Part shown: positions 19,198-28,808 of the stretch, in pieces
Layout: every line of letters starts with the position of its first letter
Position numbering within the stretch: position 1 is the stretch's first letter
Origin: Nocardia sp. NRRL S-836
GTDB taxonomy: Bacteria > Actinomycetota > Actinomycetes > Mycobacteriales > Pseudonocardiaceae
Length of the DNA stretch: 64,000 nucleotides
Assembly: GCF_001279525.1 (NCBI RefSeq)
Contig: NZ_LGDY01000094.1
Coordinates: 104,625 to 168,624, forward strand
Reading direction: 5' to 3'
Made by a program: the position numbers and the translations under genes
The notes under the pieces: model-generated
What the model was told of the DNA's origin: nothing
The model's input: only the letters and a program-made list of their open reading frames with translations
Database searches by the model: none

Positions 19198-19959
19198 CTA
19201 CCCCAGGAAGTCCTCCAGGGGCACAGGCGTGAGGCCGTTCTCCTTGGCCTTGTTCAGAAACGCGGTGAAGTCCTCGACGAACGTGGTCCGGAAGTGCATG
19301 AGCACGACGTCCCCCGGCTTGAGCCGGTCACCCACCTGGAACTGCACCCGGCCGTCGTTGACCGCGGCCGTCCAGTTGACCAGCGCCTTGAACCCGCAGC
19401 TGGCGGCGGCCTTGCGGGTGTTCGCGTCGTAGTTGCCGAACGGCGGGCGGAACAGCGTCGGGCGCTTGCCGTAGTCGCCGGCGAGGAAGTCCGCGTTGCC
19501 GCAGATCTCCTGGCGCTGGAGCTCGTAGCCCTTGCCCTGCAGGTTCGGGTGGTTCGTGGTGTGGCTCTGCACCGTGACGGGCAGGTTCTTGAAGTAGTCC
19601 TTGTGGCCCTCGGCGTACTTGGTGTTGAGGAACACCGACGGCCACACGCCCGCTTCCACCATCAGCTCGCGCGCCTTCGGGTGCTGCACCGCGCCGTCGT
19701 CGATCGTGATGAACACATACGGCTTATCGGTTTGGATGCGCGTGACAACGGGCACCATGCCGTCGTGGATCGCGGGCGCGTGCGCCTGCACCGTGCCGTA
19801 CGTGTACGGCGGCTCGAACATCCGCTTCGGCTGCTCGGCCGTGGTGGTCGTCGGCGCCGTCGTGAGCACCGGCCCACTCGGCTGAGCATCGGGCGGCTGA
19901 CCACACGCCACGAGCACGCCAACCAGCACGAATGCGGCACAAAGCCGCAACTTGGACAT
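19198..19959 (-). CDS. Lipoprotein polysaccharide deacetylase (NodB/CE4)
   Basis: 253 aa from ATG 19959, chosen because GGAGGGGG lies about 7 nt upstream and the protein then opens with a lipoprotein signal whose lipobox ends L-V-A-C-G (Cys21). A Pro/Thr-rich linker follows. The NodB domain shows T-I-D-D-G (metal Asp), H-T-T-N-H (two metal His) and R-P-P-F-G-N-Y. The family removes acetyl groups from peptidoglycan or chitin-like chains outside the membrane. The first catalytic motif is TIDDG rather than TFDDG, a common variant. Just downstream lie the two AMIN-like genes. Confidence 0.87.
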   Translation of the reverse strand: MSKLRLCAAFVLVGVLVACGQPPDAQPSGPVLTTAPTTTTAEQPKRMFEPPYTYGTVQAHAPAIHDGMVPVVTRIQTDKPYVFITIDDGAVQHPKARELMVEAGVWPSVFLNTKYAEGHKDYFKNLPVTVQSHTTNHPNLQGKGYELQRQEICGNADFLAGDYGKRPTLFRPPFGNYDANTRKAAASCGFKALVNWTAAVNDGRVQFQVGDRLKPGDVVLMHFRTTFVEDFTAFLNKAKENGLTPVPLEDFLG

Positions 19960-20049
19960 CATGTTCCCCCTCCACGCGGAAGACGCCGCGCAGGCCCTCA
20001 TGGTTGCACGGGGATAGGGTCGAGCGGATCACAAAAAGGAGGAGTTCTG

Positions 20050-20577
20050 ATGAGCCTCGAGCGTCCAGTCGCTCCCGACCCCTACACCCTGCTCCCCGCG
20101 GTCGGCACGTTCTCCGTCACGTCCACGGACGTCCGCGACGGCGAACAGCTCCCCGACGCCCAGGTCTTCGAGGGCGGCAACACCTCACCGCAACTCTCCT
20201 GGTCCGGCTTCCCGGAAGAGACCCGCAGCTTCGTCGTCACCTGCTTCGACCCCGACGCCCCCACCCCCTCGGGCTTCTGGCACTGGGTGGCCGTGAACCT
20301 CCCGGCCGCCACGACCTCCCTGGACACCGGCGCCGGCGCCTCGGACGACACCCTCCCCGGCAGCGCCTTCCACGTCCGCTCCGACTACGGCACCCGCGCG
20401 TTCGGCGGCGCCGCCCCGCCCAAGGGCGACCACCCGCACCGCTACTTCTTCGTGGTGCACGCGGTCGACGTGGACGCCCTCGACGTGGACTCCGACGCCT
20501 CCCCTGCCGTGGTGAGCTTCAACCTGGCGTTCCACACCTTGGCCCGCGCGATCATCACGCCGACCTACCAGCACTGA
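20050..20577 (+). CDS. YbhB/YbcL-type PEBP (Raf kinase inhibitor-like) protein
   Basis: 175 aa with the PEBP core: [25 protein letters not shown] (ligand pocket) and [12 protein letters not shown]. Start ATG 20050 is set by AAGGAGGAG about 5 nt upstream. No signal peptide is present, so it is cytosolic. Bacterial PEBPs are structurally known but have no firm role. It is divergent from the deacetylase by 90 nt and followed by a terminator-like hairpin. Confidence 0.88.
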   Translation: MSLERPVAPDPYTLLPAVGTFSVTSTDVRDGEQLPDAQVFEGGNTSPQLSWSGFPEETRSFVVTCFDPDAPTPSGFWHWVAVNLPAATTSLDTGAGASDDTLPGSAFHVRSDYGTRAFGGAAPPKGDHPHRYFFVVHAVDVDALDVDSDASPAVVSFNLAFHTLARAIITPTYQH

Positions 20578-20594
20578 CCGCCACTGGTCCTCCA

Positions 20595-20629
20595 CCTGCC
20601 CGGTTGCCCGTTCTTGGGCGCCGGGCAGG
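20595..20629 (+). terminator. Terminator-like hairpin after PEBP gene
   Basis: Nine-bp GC stem CCTGCCCGG (20595-20603) with CCGGGCAGG (20621-20629) followed by TTCGT, 17 nt past the stop. The T-tract is poor. Confidence 0.5.
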
Positions 20630-20902
20630 TTCGTGACTGGGGTGGAGCGGCTCGGTCAGGCCCACGGACCCGCGCTGGGCATGCCGGACGGCGCGTTGGC
20701 GGTGTGGAGCAGGCCGGTCAAGCGCGCGCACCCGCCTGGAGCACGCAAAACTGTTCGGCCGGGGGTGGAGCAGCACGGCGGAGCGTTGCGCCGCGCACGT
20801 CACACGTCGCCCCCCGAGGCAATGCCGAAGGCGAGCCACCTTCCTATCCGGGCGAGGCCGCAGGCCAGCCGAAAGGAACCGTTGCCAGGACGGGCAAGCC
20901 TT

Positions 20903-21142
20903 GTCGAGCGAAGCGAGACGTATCTACCTTCCCTCCATGGGTAGCGGTGACAAGCCCTTTGACCTGCGGTTGGGGCTTGACTTTGAGGGCGGGGCGATAT
21001 CCTGGCAGGGATCGGCCGGGCTCCCTTATGCCCGGCTTGTGAAGGCCGACTCATCGCCCCGCAAGAGGCTCGAAGTCAAGCCCCAATCGCGATCGTCGCG
21101 AAGCGGCGATGAACCCCAAACGTCGTCCCTGCCTGACCAACC
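20903..21142 (-). repeat. 240-bp intergenic element, copy 2 (inverted; palindrome 20966-21090)
   Basis: Read on the minus strand it aligns base for base in length with copies 1 and 3. Outer arms are 20966-20983 and 21073-21090; one arm position differs (GCGGTT against AATCGC), giving a G-T/G-U pair rather than breaking the stem. The apex loop differs (ATAAGGGA against ATAAAGGA and ATAAGCGA) while the CCGGGC/GCCCGG stem is unchanged. Outside the element, 20640-20902 and 21161-21247 hold no supported gene; an inverted partial CCTTGGCACC unit lies at 21143-21160. Confidence 0.85.
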
Positions 21143-21247
21143 CCGGTGCCAAGGCGACACACAAACGTGCGCGCGGGACCCCCGGCGTAAGCCCCACGTA
21201 ACCCCAACCCGGGAACACCCTCCCCCGATCAATGGTTGGATCGTCAC

Positions 21248-22618
21248 GTGAGGCACTTCGACCTGGTCATCATCGGCACCGGCTCCGGCAACTCCATCCC
21301 GAACGACGCCATGGCAGGCTGGCAGATCGCCATCCTGGAGAAGGGCACGTTCGGCGGCACCTGCCTGAACGTCGGCTGCATCCCGACGAAGATGTTCGTC
21401 CACACCGCAGACCAGGCCGCCGCTCCGGCGAACGCCAAGAAGCTGGGCGTGGACGCGCACCTGGACGCGGTGCACTGGCCGGAGATCCGCGACCGCATCT
21501 TCGGGCGGATCGACCCGATCGCCGAGGGCGGCCGGAACTGGCGGGCGAACGAGAACGCGAACGTCACGGTCTACGAGGGCACGGCGAGGTTCGTCGACGC
21601 GCACACGATCGACACGGGTACCGGCGAGACGATCACCGCCGACCGGATCGTCATCGCGGCGGGGTCGCGGCCGACGGTTCCGGACATCGCGGACCTGGAC
21701 ACGACCGGGTTCCACACGAGCGACACGATCATGCGGCTGGAGGAGCTGCCGGAGAGCCTCATCATCGTCGGCAGCGGGTTCATCGCCTCCGAGTTTGCGC
21801 ACGTCTTCAGCAGTTTCGGGGTCGACGTCACGCTGATCGCGCGCAGCAACCTGCTGCTGCGGCACGAGGACCTGGAGGTCGCCGAGCGGTTCACCGAGGT
21901 CGCGAAGACCAAGTGGGACGTCCGGTTGCAGCGCAAGACCACGCGGGCCGAGAAGACCGCGAACGGGGTCAGGCTCCACCTCGAAGGGCCCGACGGCGAG
22001 GAGACCGTGGAGGCGCAGCAGCTCCTCATCGCGGTCGGGCGGCAGCCGAACAGCGACCTGCTCGACGCGGGCAAGGTGGTCGAGCTGCACGAGGACGGGC
22101 GGGTCAAGGTCGACGAGTTCCAGCGCACCAGCCAGGAGCACATCCTGGCGCTGGGTGACATCAGCTCCGACTACCAGCTCAAGCACGTCGCCAACCACGA
22201 GGCCAAGGTCGTGCAGCACAACCTGCTGCACCCGGACGACCGGATCAAGAGCGACCACCGGTTCGTTCCGGCCGCGGTGTTCTCCAGCCCGCAGATCGCG
22301 AGCGTCGGGCTCACCGAGGAACAGGCGAAGGCGCGCGGAATCCGTTATGTCACCGCGAGCCAGGCCTACGCGAGCATCGCGTACGGGTGGGCGATGGAGG
22401 ACCGGACGGGCTTCGCGAAGCTGCTCGCCGACCCCGCGACCGGGCAGCTGCTCGGCGCGCACATCATCGGGCCGCAGGCGTCGACGGTGATCCAGCCGCT
22501 CATCCAGGCGATGAGCTTCGGGCTGGACGCGAAGACCATGGCGCGCGGGCAGTACTGGATCCATCCCGCGATGCCGGAGCTGGTCGAGAACGCCCTTCTG
22601 AACCTGCCTTTGGACTGA
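21248..22618 (+). CDS. mtr: Mycothione reductase
   Basis: 456 aa, FAD- and NADPH-dependent disulfide reductase of the glutathione reductase family. It opens with M-R-H-F-D-L-V-I-I-G-T-G-S-G-N (FAD site), has the redox pair GGTCLNVGCIPTK (Cys39, Cys44), the NADPH-binding I-V-G-S-G-F-I-A-S-E-F, and ends with the catalytic H-P-A-M-P-E. The GTGSGN start and lack of the usual ExxHxxA spacing of lipoamide enzymes favour Mtr. It keeps mycothiol reduced in the cytosol, which marks the host as an actinomycete. GTG 21248 is preferred; a TTG 12 nt upstream is possible. No clear Shine-Dalgarno is visible. Confidence 0.93.
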   Translation: MRHFDLVIIGTGSGNSIPNDAMAGWQIAILEKGTFGGTCLNVGCIPTKMFVHTADQAAAPANAKKLGVDAHLDAVHWPEIRDRIFGRIDPIAEGGRNWRANENANVTVYEGTARFVDAHTIDTGTGETITADRIVIAAGSRPTVPDIADLDTTGFHTSDTIMRLEELPESLIIVGSGFIASEFAHVFSSFGVDVTLIARSNLLLRHEDLEVAERFTEVAKTKWDVRLQRKTTRAEKTANGVRLHLEGPDGEETVEAQQLLIAVGRQPNSDLLDAGKVVELHEDGRVKVDEFQRTSQEHILALGDISSDYQLKHVANHEAKVVQHNLLHPDDRIKSDHRFVPAAVFSSPQIASVGLTEEQAKARGIRYVTASQAYASIAYGWAMEDRTGFAKLLADPATGQLLGAHIIGPQASTVIQPLIQAMSFGLDAKTMARGQYWIHPAMPELVENALLNLPLD

Positions 22619-22683
22619 AAGTCCCCGCACCACAGGGCCTTCCGACGGTGCCGCGACAGGGCGGCACCGTCGAAGATGCGTTG

Positions 22684-23097
22684 ATGACTGACCGAGTTCT
22701 CGTCGCGTACACGTCGAAAGCCGCCGCCACGGACGAAATCGCCCAGATCATCGGCATGGAGCTCGCGAGCTGCGGCCTGCGGGTCACGGTCCTGCCGATC
22801 GCCGCCGCCGAGAGCCTGCACGGGTTCGGCGCCGTGATCATGGGTGACGCGGCGGCGAGGGATGCGAGCAGGTTCGTGCGCAAGCACAGGGCGGACCTGA
22901 AGAGCACGCCCGTGTGGTTGTTCCACCGGGGAAGACCACCGGTACCGCCCGACGTCACCAGGATGGTGCGCCGGCTCGGGGCGAACGGGCCGGTGAGCTT
23001 CGGCGGTGCGGCACCGGACTGGGACCGGGCGCAGGCGTGGGCCCGCTACCTCGCCGACCAGCTCACGGTGCTGCACCGCGGGTTCGTCTCGAACTAG
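22684..23097 (+). CDS. Flavodoxin-like domain protein
   Basis: 137 aa. The opening R-V-L-V-A-Y-T-S-K-A-A-A-T-D-E-I-A matches the FMN phosphate loop of flavodoxin/HemG-like proteins (x-Y-x-S-x-x-x-x-T). The later F-G-A-V-I-M-G-D-A-A region corresponds to the second FMN loop but lacks its usual aromatic residue, so FMN binding is uncertain. It follows mtr by 65 nt on the same strand and could be co-transcribed, which would suit a redox role. Stop at 23095-23097, 7 nt from the convergent VOC gene. Confidence 0.7.
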   Translation: MTDRVLVAYTSKAAATDEIAQIIGMELASCGLRVTVLPIAAAESLHGFGAVIMGDAAARDASRFVRKHRADLKSTPVWLFHRGRPPVPPDVTRMVRRLGANGPVSFGGAAPDWDRAQAWARYLADQLTVLHRGFVSN

Positions 23098-23104
23098 GGC
23101 GCCG

Positions 23105-23509
23105 TCAGGCCTGCTGGACGCGCACGGTGTTGCCGGCCGGGTCGCGGAACACGCAGTCGCGGGCACCCCACGGCTGCGACGTCGGCTCCTGCACGACGTC
23201 CGCGCCGCCCGCCTGGAGCTTCTCGAACGTGCCGTCGAGGTCCGGCGTCGCGAGGTTGATGAACGCGTAGCTGCCGTTCGCCATCATCTCGGCGATCGCG
23301 GTGCGGTGGGCGTCGGTGAGGCCCTCGGCCATCGCGGGCGGTTCGAGCACGACCGACGACGTGGAGCCGGCCGGTCCGACGGTGATCCAGCGGTGCGTGC
23401 CCTGGCCGACATCCGCGCGGACCTCCCAGCCGAGCAGGTCGCGGTAGAAGGCCAGCGAGGCCTCCGGGTCGGTGTGCGGGAGGAACGTCGCGTGAATGGT
23501 GATGTCCAT
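23105..23509 (-). CDS. VOC family (glyoxalase/dioxygenase fold) protein
   Basis: 134 aa with a single VOC domain of two beta-alpha-beta-beta-beta modules. It starts M-D-I-T-I-H-A-T-F-L-P-H-T-D-P-E-A-S-L-A-F-Y, the usual D/A-x-S-x-x-F-Y pattern, and ends D-C-V-F-R-D-P-A-G-N-T-V-R-V. Members include glyoxalase I, bleomycin-binding proteins and demethylases; no feature here fixes the reaction. It is convergent with the flavodoxin-like gene and stands 61 nt from the MFS gene stop, on the same strand as that gene. Confidence 0.85.
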   Translation of the reverse strand: MDITIHATFLPHTDPEASLAFYRDLLGWEVRADVGQGTHRWITVGPAGSTSSVVLEPPAMAEGLTDAHRTAIAEMMANGSYAFINLATPDLDGTFEKLQAGGADVVQEPTSQPWGARDCVFRDPAGNTVRVQQA

Positions 23510-23570
23510 GCCGTCAACGCTATGACCAGCGCGAACGCCGCGCTTCTCGATTCCTGACCAGATGCGGGGA

Positions 23571-24836
23571 CTAGACGTAGCGGGGACGGCCGGCCACCCA
23601 GCCGAGCGCGGTCAGCGCCGCCAGCAGCACGAGCTGCAGCACCAGCGAGATCGTCCACGAACCGGTCGTGTCGCGCAGCAGGCCGAACGCGAACGGGCCG
23701 GAGGCCGCGATCAGGTAGCCGAGGCTCTGCGCCATCGCCGACAGCCGCGCGGTGTCCGAAGTGGACTTCGTGCGCAGCGACATCACCAGCAGCGCCAACG
23801 GGAACATGCCCATCCCGAACCCGATCAGCAGCACCCACAGGCCGGGTGCGGCCGCGGGCGCCACCAGCATGCCGAGGATCCCGGCGAACGACAGCACGCC
23901 CAGCACCAGCACCATCGGTCCCTGGCTGGAGAACCGGGCGGCGAGCGGCGGCACGAACAGGCTCACCGGCACGCTCAGCAGCATCGAGACGGCGAGCAGC
24001 ATCCCGGCGGTGTTGCGGTCCACACCGGCGTCGACGAGCATCGCCGGCAGCCAGCCCATGACCGTGTAGGCGAAGAGCGACTGCAGGCCGAAGAACACGG
24101 TGATGACCCACGCGAGCGGGCTGCGCAGCAACGACCGCGGCGCGGCCGTCGTCGCCGGCTTCACCACCGTGGCCGAGGAACCGTGCCGGGCGCCCGCGAA
24201 CCAGACGACGACCGCGCCCAGCGAGAGCAACGCCCACGCACCGACCGCGAGCCGCCACGAACCGAGGTACTCCTCCAGCCGGGGCGTCAGCGCGGCGGCC
24301 AGTGCGGCGCCAGCGGAGAGCGTTCCGGTGTAGACACCGGTGATGAGGCCGACGCGGTTCGGGAACGACGCCTTCACGACCACCGGGATGAGCACGTTGG
24401 AGACCGCGATGCCCGCGCAGGCGATGAAGGTGCCGCCCAGCACGACCCACGGGCCGTCGATCACGCGCAGGACCAGGCCGAGCGTGAGCACCCCCAGGGA
24501 CAGCCCGATCGCGCGGGCCATGCCGAGGCGGCGGCCGAGCCACGGCGCCGCGAACGCCGCGAAGCCGAAGCACAGCGCCGGAACGGCGGTCAACGCGCTG
24601 GTCCAAGCGGCCGAAACCCCAAGAGCGGAGCGGACATCACCGAGCACCGAGGCCAGACTGGTCACCGCTGGGCGGAGATTCGCCGCCGCGAGGGCGACCC
24701 CGATCGCGAGGAGCGTGGACCCGACCAGCGGAACGTGACGATTCTTGACGACCGTCACCCTGCGACCCCGATCGGTGGCAGTCTGTGCGGCACGGGTTGT
24801 CTGCTGGATCGTCACGTGCACCACTATCGCAGACAT
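23571..24836 (-). CDS. MFS transporter, CynX/NimT-like
   Basis: About 421 aa with 12 predicted spans. The first span ends A-A-N-L-R-P-A-V-T-S, the hallmark of the cyanate/2-nitroimidazole (CynX/NimT) group, and W-L-G-R-R-L-G-M-A-R sits in the first MFS loop. Start is uncertain: ATG 24836 has no ribosome site, and GTG codons at 24815 and about 24755 are alternatives; the frame is open much further upstream but there it lies inside the divergent regulator. Substrate unknown. The shared 27-bp gap suggests it is controlled by the FadR-type regulator at 24864. Confidence 0.85.
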   Translation of the reverse strand: MSAIVVHVTIQQTTRAAQTATDRGRRVTVVKNRHVPLVGSTLLAIGVALAAANLRPAVTSLASVLGDVRSALGVSAAWTSALTAVPALCFGFAAFAAPWLGRRLGMARAIGLSLGVLTLGLVLRVIDGPWVVLGGTFIACAGIAVSNVLIPVVVKASFPNRVGLITGVYTGTLSAGAALAAALTPRLEEYLGSWRLAVGAWALLSLGAVVVWFAGARHGSSATVVKPATTAAPRSLLRSPLAWVITVFFGLQSLFAYTVMGWLPAMLVDAGVDRNTAGMLLAVSMLLSVPVSLFVPPLAARFSSQGPMVLVLGVLSFAGILGMLVAPAAAPGLWVLLIGFGMGMFPLALLVMSLRTKSTSDTARLSAMAQSLGYLIAASGPFAFGLLRDTTGSWTISLVLQLVLLAALTALGWVAGRPRYV

Positions 24837-24843
24837 AGGATGT
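24833..24843. promoter_or_regulatory. Possible operator between MFS and GntR genes
   Basis: ACAT-AGG-ATGT, an 11-bp inverted repeat in the 27-bp divergent gap; TAGGAT inside it could be the -10 of the regulator gene. It does not match the FadR consensus, so this is tentative. Confidence 0.3.
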
Positions 24844-24863
24844 TCGGATGAAAGGATGACGCT

Positions 24864-25535
24864 GTGCCGTTGGCCACTACCCGACGGACGGGCCTCGTCG
24901 ACCAGGTGATCGACCAGATGAGAGGTGCGATCACCAGCGGCGAATGGCCCGTCGGGCAGCGCATCCCGCCCGAGCCCGAGCTGGTCACGGCGCTCGGGGT
25001 CGGCCGGAACACGGTGCGCGAGGCCGTGCGGGCGCTGTCGCACGCCGGTCTGCTGGAGGTGCGGCAGGGCGACGGCACGTTCGTCCGCGCCACCAGCGAG
25101 ATCTCCGGTGCCGTGCGCCGCATGTGCGGAACCGAGCTGAGAGAGGTCCTCCAGGTCCGCAGGACGCTGGAGGTCGAGGGCGCACGACTGGCCGCCAAGC
25201 ACCGCACCGACGCCGAGCTGGCGCGGCTCACCGAGCTGCTGCACCAGCGCGACGCCGCGATGGAGGCCGAGCAGTGGGCCGAGGTGATCGAGCACGACAC
25301 CGCGTTCCACGTGCTGCTCGTGCAGTGCTCGCACAACACGCTGCTGGCCGAGCTCTACCGGGGCTTGACCGAGGCCGTCAAAGCTTCGGTGGCGGCATCT
25401 GTCGACACCAGCTCAGGGGGTCAGGACCAGGTGTCGCACACCGGGCTGCTGCACGCGGTCCGCGACGGTGACCAGGAGAAGGCGGCGATCGAGGCGGGCG
25501 GCTTCTTCGAGGAGCTGATCGAGAAGTTCTGCTGA
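24864..25535 (+). CDS. FadR-subfamily GntR transcriptional regulator
   Basis: 223 aa. Residues 10-75 form the GntR winged helix ([32 protein letters not shown]). The rest is an all-helical FCD ligand domain with metal-binding candidates D in I-E-H-D-T-A-F-H and His in [12 protein letters not shown] regulators bind small carboxylates. The GTG start at 24864 is 27 nt from the divergent MFS gene, its probable target. The epoxide hydrolase begins 44 nt downstream on the same strand. Confidence 0.9.
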   Translation: MPLATTRRTGLVDQVIDQMRGAITSGEWPVGQRIPPEPELVTALGVGRNTVREAVRALSHAGLLEVRQGDGTFVRATSEISGAVRRMCGTELREVLQVRRTLEVEGARLAAKHRTDAELARLTELLHQRDAAMEAEQWAEVIEHDTAFHVLLVQCSHNTLLAELYRGLTEAVKASVAASVDTSSGGQDQVSHTGLLHAVRDGDQEKAAIEAGGFFEELIEKFC

Positions 25536-25579
25536 ACCGCGGACAGAAGTCGTCCGCACGAGCTCATAGCGTGGGGGCC

Positions 25580-26683
25580 ATGGAGAGCACGCCGTTCCGC
25601 ATCGAGGTCCCGCAGGCCGAGGTCGACGACCTCCGTTCCCGCCTCGCGAACACGCGCTGGCCGGAGGACGACCTGCCGGGCGTCGGCTGGTCCTACGGCA
25701 TCCCGCTGAGCTACCTGCGCCCGCTCGCGCAGTACTGGGCTGACGGGTTCGACTGGCGCGCCCAGGAGGAGCGGATCAACGCCCACCCGCAGTTCACGAC
25801 GGAGATCGGCGGCCAACGCATCCACTTCCTGCACGTCCGCTCACAGAACCCGGACGCGCTGCCGCTGCTGCTGATCCACGGCTGGCCCGGCTCGTTCGCC
25901 GAGTTCCTGGACGTCGTCGAACCGCTTTCCGCCGACTTCCACCTCGTGATCCCGTCCATCCCCGGCTTCGGCTTCTCCGGCCCGGTGCGCAGGACCGGCT
26001 GGAACGTGCTGCGCGTCGCGTGGGCGTTCGCGAAGCTCATGGAGGGCCTCGGCTACGACCGCTACGGCACCCAGGGCGGCGACTGGGGTTCCGGCATCGC
26101 GCAGGAGATCGGCCGCGTCTTCCCCGAGCACGTCGTCGGCGTGCACGTGAACATGCTGCAGACCTTCCGCCCCCAGGGCGTCAACGACCTCACGCCGGAG
26201 GAGCTGGGCGCGCTGGAGTCGCTGGACCACTACCAGAAGGAGCTCTCCGGCTACATGCACATCCAGCGCACCCGTCCCAGGACGCTGGGCTACGGCCTGA
26301 CCGACTCCCCCATCGGCCAGCTGGCGTGGATCGCCGAGAAGTTCCACGACTGGACCGACAACGACGGCACCCCGGAAAGCGCCGTCCCACGCGACCGCAT
26401 CCTCACGAACGTCTCGATCTACTGGTTCTCGCGCACGGCCGGCTCGTCCGCCGCGCTGTACAAGGAGCAGGCCGCCTCCTGGGGCCGGCAGCAACCCACC
26501 ACGGTGCCGACCGGTGTCGCCGTCTTCCCGCACGACATCAGCCGGCCGGTGCGGTCGCTGGCGGAGAAGATGATCCCGACGATCGTGCACTGGACCGAGT
26601 TCGACCGCGGCGGCCACTTCGCCGCGATGGAGGAACCGGACCTGCTGGTCCAGGACATCAGGAAGTTCTTCGGAGCACTGTGA
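25580..26683 (+). CDS. Epoxide hydrolase (EHN-domain, microsomal type)
   Basis: 367 aa. The N-terminal EHN region contains the family marks R-L-A-N-T-R-W-P and [10 protein letters not shown]. The hydrolase core has oxyanion HGWPG, nucleophile Asp in GGDWGS (near residue 173) and catalytic His in [11 protein letters not shown] near the C-terminus. It opens epoxides to diols through an alkyl-enzyme ester. ATG 25580 is preferred over the ATG nine nt upstream. The stop overlaps the next start by GTGA (26680-26683), so it is translationally coupled to the AlkZ-like protein. Confidence 0.9.
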   Translation: MESTPFRIEVPQAEVDDLRSRLANTRWPEDDLPGVGWSYGIPLSYLRPLAQYWADGFDWRAQEERINAHPQFTTEIGGQRIHFLHVRSQNPDALPLLLIHGWPGSFAEFLDVVEPLSADFHLVIPSIPGFGFSGPVRRTGWNVLRVAWAFAKLMEGLGYDRYGTQGGDWGSGIAQEIGRVFPEHVVGVHVNMLQTFRPQGVNDLTPEELGALESLDHYQKELSGYMHIQRTRPRTLGYGLTDSPIGQLAWIAEKFHDWTDNDGTPESAVPRDRILTNVSIYWFSRTAGSSAALYKEQAASWGRQQPTTVPTGVAVFPHDISRPVRSLAEKMIPTIVHWTEFDRGGHFAAMEEPDLLVQDIRKFFGAL

Positions 26684-27768
26684 AACTCTCGAACCGCACG
26701 CTCAACCGGACGTTGCTCGAACGGCAGCTGCTGCTGGAGCGCACCGACATGCCGATCGTGGCCGCCGTCGAACACCTCGGCGGCCTCCAGGCCCAGGCCC
26801 CGGTCCCGCCGTACCTGGCGCTGTGGTCGCGGCTGAAGCCGTACGGGGTCGACGCGCTGAGCAAGCTCATCACCGACCGCTCGCTGGTGCGGATGACGTT
26901 GTGGCGCGGCACCCTGCACCTCATCTCCGCCGACGACGTGCACCTGATGCGCACGGCCCTGCAGCCTGAGCTGAACAAGTGGGCGCGCAACGTGGTCCCG
27001 CCCGCCCACCGCGTCGAGATCGACCTCGACGAGCTCGCTCGCATCACTCACGAGTACGTCGAGACCGAGCCGCGCACGGTCGCGGAGATCGGCGCCCACC
27101 TGGAGGCGCACTTCCCCGAGGCCAAGGCGCGCGAGCTCTCGACGCAGGCCCAGATGCTGGTGCCGATGGTCCAGGTCCCGCCGCGCGGCATCTGGGGCGT
27201 CGGCGGCGTGCCGCAGAACGTCGCGATGTCCACGTGGCTCGGCCGCGACCTCCCAGCGTCGGCCGACGTGCCCGCGCTGGTCGAGCGGTACCTGCGGGCG
27301 TTCGGCCCGGCGACCCTCGCGGACATGCAGGCGTGGTCGCGGCTGACCGGCCTGAAGGCGCACGCCGCCGCACTCGGCCTCGTGGAGTACGAGAACGAGG
27401 ACGGCAAGGTGCTCCTCGACGTGCCCGACGGCAAGATCGTCCCCGCCGACACCCCCGCACCCGCCCGGCTGCTGCCCGCGTTCGACAACGTGCTGCTCGG
27501 GCACGCCGACCGCACCCGGATCATGAGCGAGGAGGCCCGGTCGCGCTGGGGAGCGGTGCGCAACGGGGTGTTCCCGCCGACGTTCCTGGTGGACGGGTTC
27601 CTGCGCGGCACCTGGAACGTGGTGGAGACCAGGGACACCGCGACGCTGACGATCGAGCCGTACTCCAGGACGACGAAGAAGGACCTGGCCGGGGTCGTCC
27701 GGGAGGCCAGGGCGGTGCTGAAGGTGATGGCGCCGACGAAGGCGCACGTGGTGGAGACGGCAGGCTGA
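26680..27768 (+). CDS. Winged-helix DNA-binding protein, HTH_42/AlkZ-YcaQ-like
   Basis: 362 aa from GTG 26680. It has the HTH_42 pattern: [30 protein letters not shown], and late [13 protein letters not shown]. The Q-A-Q in G-L-Q-A-Q fits the catalytic Q-x-Q reported for AlkZ, the Streptomyces glycosylase that unhooks azinomycin crosslinks. Many HTH_42 proteins have no tested activity, so glycosylase function is inference. It is coupled to an epoxide hydrolase by a GTGA overlap, which suits a role against epoxide-type DNA alkylators. Confidence 0.8.
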   Translation: MKLSNRTLNRTLLERQLLLERTDMPIVAAVEHLGGLQAQAPVPPYLALWSRLKPYGVDALSKLITDRSLVRMTLWRGTLHLISADDVHLMRTALQPELNKWARNVVPPAHRVEIDLDELARITHEYVETEPRTVAEIGAHLEAHFPEAKARELSTQAQMLVPMVQVPPRGIWGVGGVPQNVAMSTWLGRDLPASADVPALVERYLRAFGPATLADMQAWSRLTGLKAHAAALGLVEYENEDGKVLLDVPDGKIVPADTPAPARLLPAFDNVLLGHADRTRIMSEEARSRWGAVRNGVFPPTFLVDGFLRGTWNVVETRDTATLTIEPYSRTTKKDLAGVVREARAVLKVMAPTKAHVVETAG

Positions 27769-27809
27769 CGCAGGGGTACCCCCGCCCAGGGATCCCCTCA
27801 CAACCCACG

Positions 27810-28736
27810 CTACTCAGCAGGTCCGACAACCACGCCGGGCTCAGCCGCCGCCGCCTGCCGGATCACCTCCAAAGCCGCGGTGATCGCCGGCCGCCGCGAA
27901 GCCTGCGTCCGCCACACCGCGTACAGCGTGCGGGTGGGGGCCGGCCGCATCGGCACGGCCCGCACGTTGTCCGGCACCTCGCCGCGCCCCAGCCGCGGGA
28001 TCAACGCCACCCCGATCCCCTTGGCGAGCAACGCCAGCTGCGTCTGGTACTCGCTGACCCGGTAGACCAGCTCCGGTTCGATGCCCGCGCCGTGGAACGT
28101 CCGCACGAGCCAGTCGAAGCAGATCGCCCCCTCCGGCTGGCACGTCCAGCGCGCGCCGACGAGGTCGGCCGGTACCAGGAACTCCTTGTCCGCCAGCGGG
28201 TGGGACGCCGGCACCAGCACCTCGGCGAGGTCCTCGCAGATCGCCACCCGCGACAACGACTCCGGGACGGGCAGCGGGGTGTTCTTCCAGTCGTGCACGA
28301 CCGCCATGTCCAGCTCACCCCGCGCCACCGCCTCGATCGCCAGCGGAGGGTCGATCTCCTTCAGCCGCACGTCCAGCGCCGGGTGCTGCTCGGCGAGGCC
28401 GACCAGGACGTCCGGCAGCAGGCCGCGCGCGGCCGTGGCGAACGCGCCGATGCACAGCCGGCCGACGGCGGCGCCGCGGTGTTCCTCCAACGCCACCTCG
28501 GCCTCTTCGACGAGCTTCAGCACGTGGCCGGCGGTGTCGGCGAGCAGCAGGGCCGCGTCGGTCAGCGCCACGCCGCGGCCGCGTCGTTCCAGCAGGGTCG
28601 TGCGGGTCTCGCGTTCGAGCTTCGCGATCTGCTGCGAGACGGCGGACGGGGTGTATCCGAGCACGTCAGCGGCGGCGCCGACGGTGCCGTACGTCGCGAC
28701 GGCGTGCAGGGCGCGGAGGCGTCCGAGGTCGAGCAT
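27810..28736 (-). CDS. LysR-type transcriptional regulator
   Basis: 308 aa. Residues 1-60 form the LysR helix-turn-helix (L-R-A-L-H-A-V-A-T-Y-G-T-V-G-A-A-A-D-V-L-G-Y-T-P-S-A-V-S-Q-Q), followed by the linker helix and a two-lobed substrate-binding domain. Such regulators usually control the divergent gene, here an EamA transporter 72 bp away. The gap 28737-28808 holds two TGCTAAA copies and an ACTA-N8-TAGT inverted repeat that could be the binding site. Inducer unknown. Confidence 0.92.
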   Translation of the reverse strand: MLDLGRLRALHAVATYGTVGAAADVLGYTPSAVSQQIAKLERETRTTLLERRGRGVALTDAALLLADTAGHVLKLVEEAEVALEEHRGAAVGRLCIGAFATAARGLLPDVLVGLAEQHPALDVRLKEIDPPLAIEAVARGELDMAVVHDWKNTPLPVPESLSRVAICEDLAEVLVPASHPLADKEFLVPADLVGARWTCQPEGAICFDWLVRTFHGAGIEPELVYRVSEYQTQLALLAKGIGVALIPRLGRGEVPDNVRAVPMRPAPTRTLYAVWRTQASRRPAITAALEVIRQAAAAEPGVVVGPAE

Positions 28737-28743
28737 GTAGCGA

Positions 28744-28787
28744 TGCTAAACCCAACACCCCACGACTTGGAACTAGTGCTAAATAGT
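28744..28787. promoter_or_regulatory. Putative LysR-type binding region
   Basis: TGCTAAA occurs at 28744-28750 and 28777-28783; the second lies inside ACTA-N8-TAGT (28772-28787), a T-N-A type inverted repeat. Both are in the 72-bp divergent gap. Confidence 0.4.
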
Positions 28788-28808
28788 TGTCCGGCGCAAG
28801 CTGGGAGC

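Noticed and set aside
23571..25334. Extended N-terminus for the MFS transporter into the GntR gene
   Set aside because: The extra residues are antisense to the FadR-type regulator; family members start just before the first span.
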